DNA of 64,000 nucleotides from an uncultured Pseudomonadota bacterium (GTDB lineage Bacteria; Pseudomonadota; Gammaproteobacteria; Methylococcales; Methylomonadaceae), in the NCBI GenBank assembly GCA_903870545.1, contig CAIQDI010000010.1, forward strand, positions 50,285 through 114,284. The letters are read 5' to 3'. The notes below the pieces were generated by a model, which saw only the letters and a program-made list of their open reading frames with translations, did no database searches and was not told where the DNA came from. A program made the translations under genes and the position numbers. Positions 55,701 through 64,000 of the stretch are shown here, piece after piece. Positions within the stretch are counted from its first letter, which is position 1, and every line of letters starts with the position of its first letter.

Positions 55701-55841
55701 ATGAACACATTAAGTTATTCGGATTTTCAAGTCCATTTCGAGAAAAAGGCAAAGGAGAAACTCAATTTTCCTGAAAAAAGCTGGCTTAAAAACCAGCTTT
55801 TTTTTGTAAAAAATAGCGGGACTCTTGTGGTTCCCTGCTAA
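55701..55841 (+). CDS. Possible small ORF or gene remnant, 46 codons
   Basis: ATG AAC ACA TTA opens 46 codons (MNTLSYSDFQVHFEKKAKEK through VVPC). A textbook terminator (55775-55805) sits inside it, so a transcript would end before the stop codon. It is probably the front of a lost gene running into a terminator, or chance. The rest of 55622-55949 holds no other gene. Confidence 0.2.
   Translation: MNTLSYSDFQVHFEKKAKEKLNFPEKSWLKNQLFFVKNSGTLVVPC
55775..55805 (+). terminator. Strong rho-independent terminator
   Basis: AAAAAGCTGG and CCAGCTTTTT form a perfect 10-bp stem with an 8-nt loop, followed by Ts. It insulates the adhesin gene from upstream transcription. Confidence 0.8.
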
Positions 55842-55949
55842 ATTTTATTTGAAAAATACCGATAAAAGGATAAAGTTGGACAAGTCTGTTGACGTTGATT
55901 ACCCCTTTTTTTAATTTAGGTAACGCTAAAAATCAAACTTGGAATCGAT

Positions 55950-58900
55950 ATGAATGCTAATTGCCGCTTAGTTAATCCATGTATTAAAGTGAAATCGCCG
56001 TCACGTTGCCGGGTGTTATATTTGGCTATTCTCGCGATTTTGTACCCCAATATTTCCGCTGCAAATCCTACACACGCACAAGTTATTAGCGGTCAAGTCA
56101 GCATCGATCAATCTGTGGCAGGCGTTACCACCGTGACGAATAGCCCGAATTCCATCATCAATTGGCAAGATTTCAACATCGCGCAACATGAAATCACCCG
56201 CTTTATTCAGCAAAACGGACAAAGTGCTGTTTTGAACCGCATTGTGGGTGGTAATCCGAGCGAAATTTTGGGGCAATTATTCTCTAACGGTAAAGTTTTT
56301 TTGATTAACCCGAACGGCATTATTTTTGGTGCAGGTTCGCAAATTGACACGCAAGGTTTGATTGCATCAAGTTTGAATCTCAGCAATAGCGATTTCCAAA
56401 AAGGTAATTTTCATTTTATCGCGGGTTCAAAAGCAGGCGATATTTCTAACGAAGGCATTATTCACGCGGGCAAAGACGGCAATATCGTTTTAATCGCGCC
56501 CAACATCGAAAACAAAGGCATCATTCACAGCGAAGGCGGAAAAATCGTTCTCGCCGCTGGACAAGAATTGATTTTGACCAGTTTGGACAATCCTGAAATT
56601 CGTTTCCAAGTTCAAGCCCCCAAAAATCAGGTGTTAAACGTCGGGCAATTGTTAACCGAAGGCGGCGCAATTAACGTGTTCGCGGGGTCGATTAAACACA
56701 GCGGCGACATCAGCGCGGACAGCGTCGAAGTAGACAAACAAGGCAACATTCGATTAGTCGCAAAAGGCGACGTGACGCTCGACAAAAACAGCACAATTTC
56801 GGCAAACAATAGCAAAGGCGATGCGGGTGATATTCACGTTGAAAGTTTGAAAGGTAAAACCACCGTGAGCGGCATTCTTGAAGCCAAAACGACACAAGCT
56901 GGACAAGGCGGTAAAATCGAAATTTTGGCTGAAAACGTTGCCGTTTTAAATAATGCAAATGTTAACGCAAGCGGCAAAACGGGCGGCGGTGAAATTTTAA
57001 TCGGCGGTGATTATCAAGGTAAAACGCCCACCGTTCACAATGCAAAAACGACAACAATTTCTGAAAAAGTAGTCATTACCGCCGATGCAAAAACGTCTGG
57101 AAAAGGCGGTAAAGTTATCGTTTGGTCAAATAATGACACGAAAGTGGCGGCGAAAATTTCTGCAAAAGGTGGCGCAAAATCGGGTGATGGCGGGTTTGTT
57201 GAAACGTCGGGTAAAAAATTGAAAATTGCCGATACAACCCAAGTTTCAACGCACGCGCCAAAAGGGAAAACGGGAACGTGGTTGCTCGATCCGACTGATT
57301 TTACGATTGCCGACACGGGTGGCAATATCACACCTGCCACACTTTCAACCAATTTAACGGGCGGTAATGTCAGCGTTTTCAGTTCGTCTGGAACGACGGG
57401 AACAAACGGCGATGTTTTTGTGAATTCGCCTGTTTCGTGGTCATCGAATAACACGCTTACGCTCTCAGCTCAACGTAACATCGACATCAATGCCAGAATT
57501 ACAAATAGTTACATCACTCCAGCGATTGATCCACCTGCTAATAATACAAAACTCGCGTTGGAATATGGGCAAGCGTTGCAAGGCGGTGATTACAATGTTC
57601 GCGCTCCCATAAATTTACCAGCGGGTGCAAATTTCAGTACGAAATTGGGAGCGGCTGCCGCCATTCTTTACACCGTGATTAACGATGTGACTGCGTTACA
57701 AAATATGAATACGGCGTTGTCGGGTAATTTTGCATTGGGTGGAAATATTGTAGGTGGAAGCATTACACCAATTGGCGGCGCATATCCAAATGATTTTAAT
57801 GGGAGATTTGATGGTTTAGGTCACACCATTAGCAATCTTGCTATAAATGCTACTCAAAATGTCGGATTATTTGGAAGTGCTGGAACAAATAGCTATATAA
57901 GTAACATTGGGCTTTTAGGCGGAGGTATAACAAATAGCTCCAACAGCGTTGGATGGTTGGCAGGTACCAATAACGGTCGGATTTACAACAGTTATGCAAC
58001 TGGCACAGTGGATGGTACATCAGGTTATTTTGGCGGGTTAGTTGGTATTAACGGTGATGGTGGCATAATCGAAAAAAGTTACAGTACGGGTGCAGTGCAT
58101 AGTTCGGTTTCTGGTGCTGGAGGATTAGTTGCCATCAATTATGGGGTGGTTAAAGATAGTTACAGCTCGAGTAATGTCACTACTGTTGGTAATACTACTG
58201 GCGGTTTAGTTGGCTATAACGCTCAATCAACTGGAAGAATAAACAACAGTTATGCAACTGGCTCAGTAACAAGTTCAAGTAGTTATGTTGGTGGCTTGGT
58301 TGGTATTAACGGCAATGGTAGCCAAATTAACAATAGTTACAGCACGGGTTCTGCAACGAGTTTATATGGTGATGTTGGTGGTTTAGTTGGCGGCAATAAT
58401 CAAGGAAGCCAAATTAACAATAGTTACAGTACGGGTGCAGTCTCTGGGACTAGCTCGGTCGGCGGGCTGGTGGGGTCGAACGACGCAACAGTAAGTAATA
58501 GTTTCTGGGACAAAACAGTCAATTCAAATGCAAGTCTTGATAATGGTTTAGGCACAGGCTTAACCACCGCCGAAATGATGACCCAATCATCTTTTACGCT
58601 TGATACTAATAACGGTGGATTTATAACACCAAGTACAATGCCTTGGGATGTCACAAATACTGGTAATTGGTGGATGTCCGACACCAACACACGCCCATTT
58701 TTACGCAGCGAATGGTCAACCACTATCACCAACGCGCATCAATTACAGTTGATGTCGTCGAATCTTTCAGCGAGTTACACGCTAGGCAAAAATCTTGATT
58801 TAAGTGCGGAGCTTTCGAGTGCGTCTGGGATGTGGGACACGGGGAAAGGGTTTGTGCCTGTTGGTGGATATACTGGCTATACCTTGAGTAATTTTATAGG

Positions 58901-61900
58901 CAGATTTGACGGTTTGAATCACACGATTACAGGTTTAACAATCGACCGCGCTGTTAATGCTGTTGGTTTATTTGGATCTGTGACTGATAGTAGTTCGATA
59001 AGTAATATTGGGATTGTGGGTGGGCGCATAACTGGCGTTGCTTATGTTGGCAGTTTAGTGGGTATGATGACTAACGTAGAGCTAGCGACAAACAATTACA
59101 GCACGGCTATTGTCAGTGGCTCTGGTGGTGTTGGTGGACTTGTTGGGCAGAGTCTCAACTCGTCAATCACGAATAGTTATAGCACTGGCAATGTGAGTGC
59201 TTCAATTACTTCTGCTGGCGGACTTATTGGTGAGAATCGTGTCGGCACCTTGAGCAATAGTTACAGCTCTGGATTCGTCAGTGGTAGCGGCAGTAATCTC
59301 GGCGGGTTAGTTGGTTACAACAGTGGCACCATCACCAACAGCTTCTGGGATAAAACGGTTAATTCGACATTAACTGATGACGGCACAGGAAAAACCACCG
59401 CCGATATGATGACCCAATCAACCTTCACAGGTTTTGATTTCACAAACACCTGGTGGATGTCCGACACCAACACACGCCCCTTTTTACGCAGCGAATGGTC
59501 AACCAATATCACCAACGCGCATCAATTACAGTTGATGTCGTCCAATCTTTCAGCCAGTTACACGCTCGGCAATAATCTTGATTTGAGTTCAGAGCTTTCT
59601 AATCCTGCGGGAATGTGGAACACCGCAACGGGATTTGTACCTGTGGGGAATTCTTCAACGCCTTTCACTGGTTCGTTTGATGGTCAAAATTACACGATTA
59701 GCAATTTAACAATTAACCGTCCGACGACTGATTATGTTGGGTTCTTTGGATATTTAAGGGGAACTATCGAAAATGTTGGTATGAAAGACGAGGGCATTAT
59801 AGGTCAAAATTTTGTTGGCGGATTGGCTGGATTTACTCTCAATAGCACGATTAGCAATAGTTTTAGCAAAGGGGATGTTTATGGTTCTTCGTCTATCGGT
59901 GGGTTAGTAGGGCGGCTTTTTATCACCAGTTCAAACGATAGTAATGTAATCAGTAATAGTTATAGCATGAGCAATGTAGTTGGCTCGAGTAATGTTATTG
60001 GGGGTTTAGTAGGTCAACTTGATGGTGGAATAATTAACAATAGTTACAGCACTGGTAATGTTACAGGTGCCATAGATGTAGGCGGATTAGTTGGCGCAGC
60101 TTATCCTCAAGGTGCAATTAACAGTAGTTATAGCTCGAGTCATGTTAGTAGTTCAGATTCAAATGTTGGAGGATTAGTCGGATATGCAGAGTCACCAATC
60201 AATAATAGTTATGCTATTGGGTCTGTAGTTGGCAATTCTAATGTTGGTGGATTAGTTGGATATACAGGGTTTTACAGTGTAGTAGACAAAAGCTATAGTA
60301 CGGGTAGTATTTCAGGTAGTAGTTCCGTTGGCGGTTTGACAGGTTTTTCTTACGGCACAATCACTAACAGCTTCTGGCACACCCAAACATCAGGACAAGC
60401 AACTAGCGCAGGCGGTACAGGTTTAACCACCGTCCAAATGAATAATCCTGCTAATTTCACAGGTTTTGACTTTGGTGCTATTTGGAGCTTACCAGCAGGT
60501 TTGTATCCACGTTTGCAATCTAACCTGCAAACCTCTTGGACTGTTTCAGGTGTAATGAGTGGCTTTGCAAATAAAACCATTAGTTACGCTTTGGATGGCA
60601 CATCCAAAGGCAATTCAACAACTGATGCAAATGGTAAATTTTCTACTTCAATTCCTTACGAAAATATCACGCTGAGTTCTAATCTACTGGTTTGGCTTTC
60701 AAATGATGGTACAAACAAAGCTGTAAATTTTACCAACGGTTCCTATTTAACTGACCTCAAACTGGAACTCAATACAATCTACGGACAAAAAGACCTCGAC
60801 ACTTCTGCTTTAAAAACAGCAAAAGGCAATTTATCGAACACAGACATTCCATTTAGTTTTGATGCGTCAACGCCTTCCATATTTTCACCAACGGTTGGCA
60901 TTTTAAAAGCGAATAACGATATTTTGCTTAAAAATCCCATTGCAACGCAGGGCGGCAGTATTTCACTCAAAGCAGGTAAATCGGTTCTATTGAATACGGG
61001 TTCAAGTCTTTCGACTTCTAACGGTAATATTCAAATTATCGCCAATGCTGATACAGCAACTGACGGTATCAACAACGCTCATCGCGACGTGGGTCAAGCG
61101 GTTATTGAAATGCAATCGGGGTCAAATTTAGATGCAGGTTTAGGCGTGGGTGGCGTGGCGATTTTGTTACGCAAAAGAGAGCCAGATGCTCCGAATACTA
61201 TCGGCGCAATTACGCTCACAAATGTTACGGGCGGCAATGTCAATATTGATAATTCGGGAACTTATAACTCTAATGACGCAGGTTCGGGCAATGTTGTTTT
61301 GAATGGTTCAATTTTGACTAATCTTACTGGTTCAAATAAAACCGTGGCGTTAAAAGCGAGTCAAAATATTTTATTAAATGCTAGCTCTGCAATTACGACA
61401 AGTGGCGGTGCGGTTACGCTGAATTCGGATGCCGACGTGTTGAATGGTGGGGGGATTCACCTTTTTAATAGTTCAACTATTACAACAGGCGGCGGGGCAA
61501 TTACCTTAGCTGGTGGAACGGATTCGACGAGTTATGCACAAGGCTATAACACGACCAGCATATTAAGCAGTGGTATTGTGTTTGGCGATAATGCACCCTC
61601 GAGTATTACGCTTACCTCTGCTGGGGGTAATATTACTATGCGCGGCAAGAGCTTTGCGGGACAAGCACAAGCATTCCCTAGTTTGGGCGTTTTCGCCATG
61701 AGTGGCACATCTGTAGACAGTGGTTCCGGAAAAATTGTTATTGATGGCATCAGTCAGGGAACGGGAACATCTAATTCTCAAGGTATCGGTTGGGCAGGAA
61801 CACTGACTTCAGCAAGTCCAGCAAATGATGCCATTACTTTAACGGGTTCATCTCAAACCGCTTCGACAAGTAATCTTGCATTGGGTGTAAATATAGATGG

Positions 61901-64000
61901 AGCAGTTCAAACGACGGCGGGGGGCGGAATTGGTCTAACAGGAATAGGTGGTACAACCACTGTTTCGGGTGGATTGTCTAATGGTCTTCATCTCACTGGC
62001 AATGTTTTAGCAAATAGCGGTGCAATTACATTAACTGGAACAATGGGATTAGCGGTAACTGGCAGTGCTGATTTGTTGGTTAGTAGTGCGATTGGACAAA
62101 AAGCGGGTACCTCGTCTTCTAGCAACATTATTCTTAATGCGAACACCGTAAATTTAACCGGCAGTGCATTCCAAAGCAGTGGCGCGTTAACAATTCAACC
62201 TAGAACAGCCGTGGATATTGGTATCGCAAATGGATTGGGTACGTTGCAAATTCCGACAGGTAATTTCACCGGTTTTTCAAATATCACCATTGGCAATGCG
62301 ACCGCTGGCAAAATTACATTGGGCGCAAGTGGCTGGATAGTTCCAACGTCAGCAAATTTAACTTTTCAAAATGCAGCGGACATTGCGTTAAACGGAAGTT
62401 TGACGTTAGCGACAGGCAATACACTGACGCTCAATTCAACGGGAAACGTCACACAATCTGCGCCGATTACTGCCACGAACTTATCATTGTTGGGTGGTGG
62501 AAATTACACCTTAACAAATATCAATAACGCCATTGAAACACTGGCGGCTAATAGCGCGGGTTCGTTAAGCCTGATAAATTCGAGTGCGCTAATCATTGAT
62601 ACGGTAAATTCAATCAGTGGAATTAGTGCATCAGGCGCGATTGATATTGCAACGTATAATGGTAATTTAACCGTCAATCGCCCCATTTCAACGACGAATA
62701 CAACCTCTTCTGCACTGAGATTAAACGCAGGTTCCATCGAAACAACCACGACAGACGCAAACATTATTGTCGGAGCAAGTGGGAGTTTTTCAGTGGGTGC
62801 AAACGGAATCGCAAAATTCTTTACAGGTTCAATTGCAGGCACTACAGGATTATCGACTTTAATTTCTGCTGGAAATTTCCGTTATAACAGCGATGAATCT
62901 GTTTCAAATTACACCACGCCAACAACGGCAGCGGGGAAATACGCCATTTACCGCGAACAACCTAAATTGCGGGTTACACCTAATATTACGACAAGCATTT
63001 ACGGTGATGCGCTTGCTACCCTTTCTGGTTCAATCAATACGACGGATGCCATCAATGGTGATACACCGATTGTCGTGGGCGTAACAGGCACACCGACTTT
63101 CAACACCACAGCAATTGAAATTAACCATGTTGGCAATTACGATGTGACTTATACGAGCGGTTACAGCAGTGCGATTGGCTATGGTTTTGTCGATAACACA
63201 ATTGGCGGTGAATACAGCATTACGGCTCGAACGTTAATACCAACATTGACTAATACGAGTGCAACAAAAATTTATGATGGCACAACGAATGCGCCGTTAG
63301 GTTTTACACCAACGTACAGTTACAGCGGTTTTGCGACGGGCGATTCTGCCGCCGCGTTAACTTTTTCCCCAGCGGTTTACAATTCAAAAAATGTGGGAAC
63401 TGCAACTCAACTTACGATTTCTAATTTGGTTCTTAGCTCTATTACCGGAACCGGCGCGATTACCGATTACGTTTTAGACTCAACCAGTAAATCTGTTGCG
63501 GCAGGTATTACTGCTGCGGCGTTAAACATTACCGCAACAGGAATTCCGAAAATTTACGACGGTTTGACCACCGCGCAAATCAGTTGGAACGATGACCGCA
63601 TTGCCGGTGACAATTTGACGTTAAGCCACAGCGCGGCGGATTTCACCAATAAAAATGTTGGCACCGCGAAACCGATTGCCGTGTCAGGCATTACGCTGGC
63701 GGGAACGGATGCTGGCAATTACAGCTTCAATAATACCATTTCGACTACCGCCGATATTACCGCGAAAACCTTGGCGATTAGCGCAATTGGAATTCCCAAA
63801 ATTTACGACGGTTTAACCATCGCGCAAATCAGTTTGTCGGATAATCGTGTTAGCGGCGACAGTTTGACGGTGAGCAGCAGCGCGGCGGATTTTACCAATA
63901 AAAATGTCGGTGCCGCGAAACCGATTGCCGTGTCTGGAATTACGCTGGCGGGAACGGATGCTGGCAATTACAGCTTCAATACTTCGGCGACCACGGCGGC
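55950..64000 (+). CDS. Filamentous haemagglutinin-type TpsA adhesin, partial (runs off the right edge)
   Basis: The frame is open from ATG 55950 to the window end, 2683 codons without a stop. The N-terminus (MNANCRLVNPCIKVKSPSRC, then a hydrophobic VLYLAILAILYPNISA) is an extended signal peptide. The TPS secretion domain shows 'NSPNSIINWQDFNIAQHEIT', 'RIVGGNPSEILGQLFSNGKV' and the hallmark 'FLINPNGIIFG' with 'GLIASSLNL'. Residues about 610-1475 carry many GLUG motifs ('NSYSTGSATS..GGLVG' type) in two or more large modules. The last 260 residues are YDG-type repeats ('IPKIYDGLT', 'NKNVGTAKPIAVSG'). Such proteins are exported by a TpsB pore, which is not in the window. Confidence 0.92.
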   Translation, partial: MNANCRLVNPCIKVKSPSRCRVLYLAILAILYPNISAANPTHAQVISGQVSIDQSVAGVTTVTNSPNSIINWQDFNIAQHEITRFIQQNGQSAVLNRIVGGNPSEILGQLFSNGKVFLINPNGIIFGAGSQIDTQGLIASSLNLSNSDFQKGNFHFIAGSKAGDISNEGIIHAGKDGNIVLIAPNIENKGIIHSEGGKIVLAAGQELILTSLDNPEIRFQVQAPKNQVLNVGQLLTEGGAINVFAGSIKHSGDISADSVEVDKQGNIRLVAKGDVTLDKNSTISANNSKGDAGDIHVESLKGKTTVSGILEAKTTQAGQGGKIEILAENVAVLNNANVNASGKTGGGEILIGGDYQGKTPTVHNAKTTTISEKVVITADAKTSGKGGKVIVWSNNDTKVAAKISAKGGAKSGDGGFVETSGKKLKIADTTQVSTHAPKGKTGTWLLDPTDFTIADTGGNITPATLSTNLTGGNVSVFSSSGTTGTNGDVFVNSPVSWSSNNTLTLSAQRNIDINARITNSYITPAIDPPANNTKLALEYGQALQGGDYNVRAPINLPAGANFSTKLGAAAAILYTVINDVTALQNMNTALSGNFALGGNIVGGSITPIGGAYPNDFNGRFDGLGHTISNLAINATQNVGLFGSAGTNSYISNIGLLGGGITNSSNSVGWLAGTNNGRIYNSYATGTVDGTSGYFGGLVGINGDGGIIEKSYSTGAVHSSVSGAGGLVAINYGVVKDSYSSSNVTTVGNTTGGLVGYNAQSTGRINNSYATGSVTSSSSYVGGLVGINGNGSQINNSYSTGSATSLYGDVGGLVGGNNQGSQINNSYSTGAVSGTSSVGGLVGSNDATVSNSFWDKTVNSNASLDNGLGTGLTTAEMMTQSSFTLDTNNGGFITPSTMPWDVTNTGNWWMSDTNTRPFLRSEWSTTITNAHQLQLMSSNLSASYTLGKNLDLSAELSSASGMWDTGKGFVPVGGYTGYTLSNFIGRFDGLNHTITGLTIDRAVNAVGLFGSVTDSSSISNIGIVGGRITGVAYVGSLVGMMTNVELATNNYSTAIVSGSGGVGGLVGQSLNSSITNSYSTGNVSASITSAGGLIGENRVGTLSNSYSSGFVSGSGSNLGGLVGYNSGTITNSFWDKTVNSTLTDDGTGKTTADMMTQSTFTGFDFTNTWWMSDTNTRPFLRSEWSTNITNAHQLQLMSSNLSASYTLGNNLDLSSELSNPAGMWNTATGFVPVGNSSTPFTGSFDGQNYTISNLTINRPTTDYVGFFGYLRGTIENVGMKDEGIIGQNFVGGLAGFTLNSTISNSFSKGDVYGSSSIGGLVGRLFITSSNDSNVISNSYSMSNVVGSSNVIGGLVGQLDGGIINNSYSTGNVTGAIDVGGLVGAAYPQGAINSSYSSSHVSSSDSNVGGLVGYAESPINNSYAIGSVVGNSNVGGLVGYTGFYSVVDKSYSTGSISGSSSVGGLTGFSYGTITNSFWHTQTSGQATSAGGTGLTTVQMNNPANFTGFDFGAIWSLPAGLYPRLQSNLQTSWTVSGVMSGFANKTISYALDGTSKGNSTTDANGKFSTSIPYENITLSSNLLVWLSNDGTNKAVNFTNGSYLTDLKLELNTIYGQKDLDTSALKTAKGNLSNTDIPFSFDASTPSIFSPTVGILKANNDILLKNPIATQGGSISLKAGKSVLLNTGSSLSTSNGNIQIIANADTATDGINNAHRDVGQAVIEMQSGSNLDAGLGVGGVAILLRKREPDAPNTIGAITLTNVTGGNVNIDNSGTYNSNDAGSGNVVLNGSILTNLTGSNKTVALKASQNILLNASSAITTSGGAVTLNSDADVLNGGGIHLFNSSTITTGGGAITLAGGTDSTSYAQGYNTTSILSSGIVFGDNAPSSITLTSAGGNITMRGKSFAGQAQAFPSLGVFAMSGTSVDSGSGKIVIDGISQGTGTSNSQGIGWAGTLTSASPANDAITLTGSSQTASTSNLALGVNIDGAVQTTAGGGIGLTGIGGTTTVSGGLSNGLHLTGNVLANSGAITLTGTMGLAVTGSADLLVSSAIGQKAGTSSSSNIILNANTVNLTGSAFQSSGALTIQPRTAVDIGIANGLGTLQIPTGNFTGFSNITIGNATAGKITLGASGWIVPTSANLTFQNAADIALNGSLTLATGNTLTLNSTGNVTQSAPITATNLSLLGGGNYTLTNINNAIETLAANSAGSLSLINSSALIIDTVNSISGISASGAIDIATYNGNLTVNRPISTTNTTSSALRLNAGSIETTTTDANIIVGASGSFSVGANGIAKFFTGSIAGTTGLSTLISAGNFRYNSDESVSNYTTPTTAAGKYAIYREQPKLRVTPNITTSIYGDALATLSGSINTTDAINGDTPIVVGVTGTPTFNTTAIEINHVGNYDVTYTSGYSSAIGYGFVDNTIGGEYSITARTLIPTLTNTSATKIYDGTTNAPLGFTPTYSYSGFATGDSAAALTFSPAVYNSKNVGTATQLTISNLVLSSITGTGAITDYVLDSTSKSVAAGITAAALNITATGIPKIYDGLTTAQISWNDDRIAGDNLTLSHSAADFTNKNVGTAKPIAVSGITLAGTDAGNYSFNNTISTTADITAKTLAISAIGIPKIYDGLTIAQISLSDNRVSGDSLTVSSSAADFTNKNVGAAKPIAVSGITLAGTDAGNYSFNTSATTA
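58668..58865 (+). repeat. Intragenic duplication in the adhesin, copy 1
   Basis: The segment from TGGTGGATGTCCGACACCAA onward is repeated at 59451 with near identity over the first 135 bp and clear similarity beyond. The copies are 783 bp (261 codons) apart, so the reading frame is kept. Confidence 0.85.
59451..59648 (+). repeat. Intragenic duplication in the adhesin, copy 2
   Basis: This matches 58668-58865 and begins another GLUG module (WWMSDTNTRPFLRSEWST, then NAHQLQLMSSNLSASYTLG). Confidence 0.85.
63540..64000 (+). repeat. Tandem YDG repeats in the adhesin, 249-bp period
   Basis: 'GIPKIYDGLTTAQISWNDDR' near 63540 and 'GIPKIYDGLTIAQISLSDNR' near 63789 start 83-codon repeats that match closely in DNA. 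The second runs into the window edge, so more copies may follow. Confidence 0.85.

Noticed and set aside
56016..62842. Minus-strand open frames across the adhesin (for example 57035-57454, 62504-62842)
   Set aside because: They are antisense shadows of the single continuous plus-strand frame, which carries recognisable TPS, GLUG and YDG motifs.

Overview
The window is about 64 kb of AT-rich chromosome from a gammaproteobacterium that is probably a methane- or methanol-oxidising member of the Methylococcales. The evidence is an oriC-side block typical of Gammaproteobacteria (rpmH, rnpA, yidD, yidC, mnmE divergent from dnaA, dnaN, gyrB), an eno-ftsB pair, minCDE, and fhcB-fhcA. The last two encode a formylmethanofuran-dehydrogenase-like complex used by methylotrophs for tetrahydromethanopterin-linked formaldehyde oxidation. 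The taxonomic call is an inference.
1-11.3 kb: on the minus strand lie secreted proteins (one YcnI-like), two small membrane-associated proteins (37 and 43 aa), an HTTM-DCC fusion, a bufferin-type maturase pair (MNIO enzyme and DUF2063 partner) and the mnmE-yidC-yidD-rnpA-rpmH operon. A plus-strand pair of small envelope genes sits inside this block. 11.4-20.3 kb: dnaA, an oriC with eight DnaA boxes in a nested palindrome, dnaN, gyrB (recF is absent here), then a tightly packed lgt-DUF2380-thyA-mltB-grxC run. 20.3-34.6 kb: metZ, rpsT, murJ, fhcBA, truD, prfB (with its +1 frameshift site), an MnmA-like PP-loop protein, and a stressosome operon (globin-RsbR, RsbS, RsbT, RsbX-like phosphatase, histidine kinase) downstream of eno-ftsB.
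36-37.7 kb and 45-46.4 kb: two arrays of toxin-antitoxin modules. Each module is preceded by the same leader of about 47 bp, which carries the Shine-Dalgarno. Array 1 (minus strand, between rimO and eno) holds hicA-hicB, yefM-yoeB and DUF4160-DUF2442. Array 2 (plus strand, before aroC) holds antitoxin-relE, relE-antitoxin, and mazE followed by a nine-codon stump of mazF. The leader-bounded organisation looks like a cassette system without integron att sites and is the most unusual structure seen.
37.7-44 kb: rimO, minCDE, a dual-BON lipoprotein, a GlcD-like flavoprotein, prmB and a DUF1566 protein. 47.45-50.33 kb: a segment of about 2.8 kb (ATP-grasp gene with an internal stop, EF-hand-like protein, ApbE) lies between two copies of the aroC 3' end and separates aroC from what looks like its own terminator. 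50.4-64 kb: a 1219-aa Nfn-like multidomain oxidoreductase, an unrecognised glycine-zipper protein, and the first 2683 codons of a filamentous-haemagglutinin-type TpsA adhesin that runs off the window.
No rRNA, tRNA, CRISPR array, prophage or complete insertion sequence was recognised.
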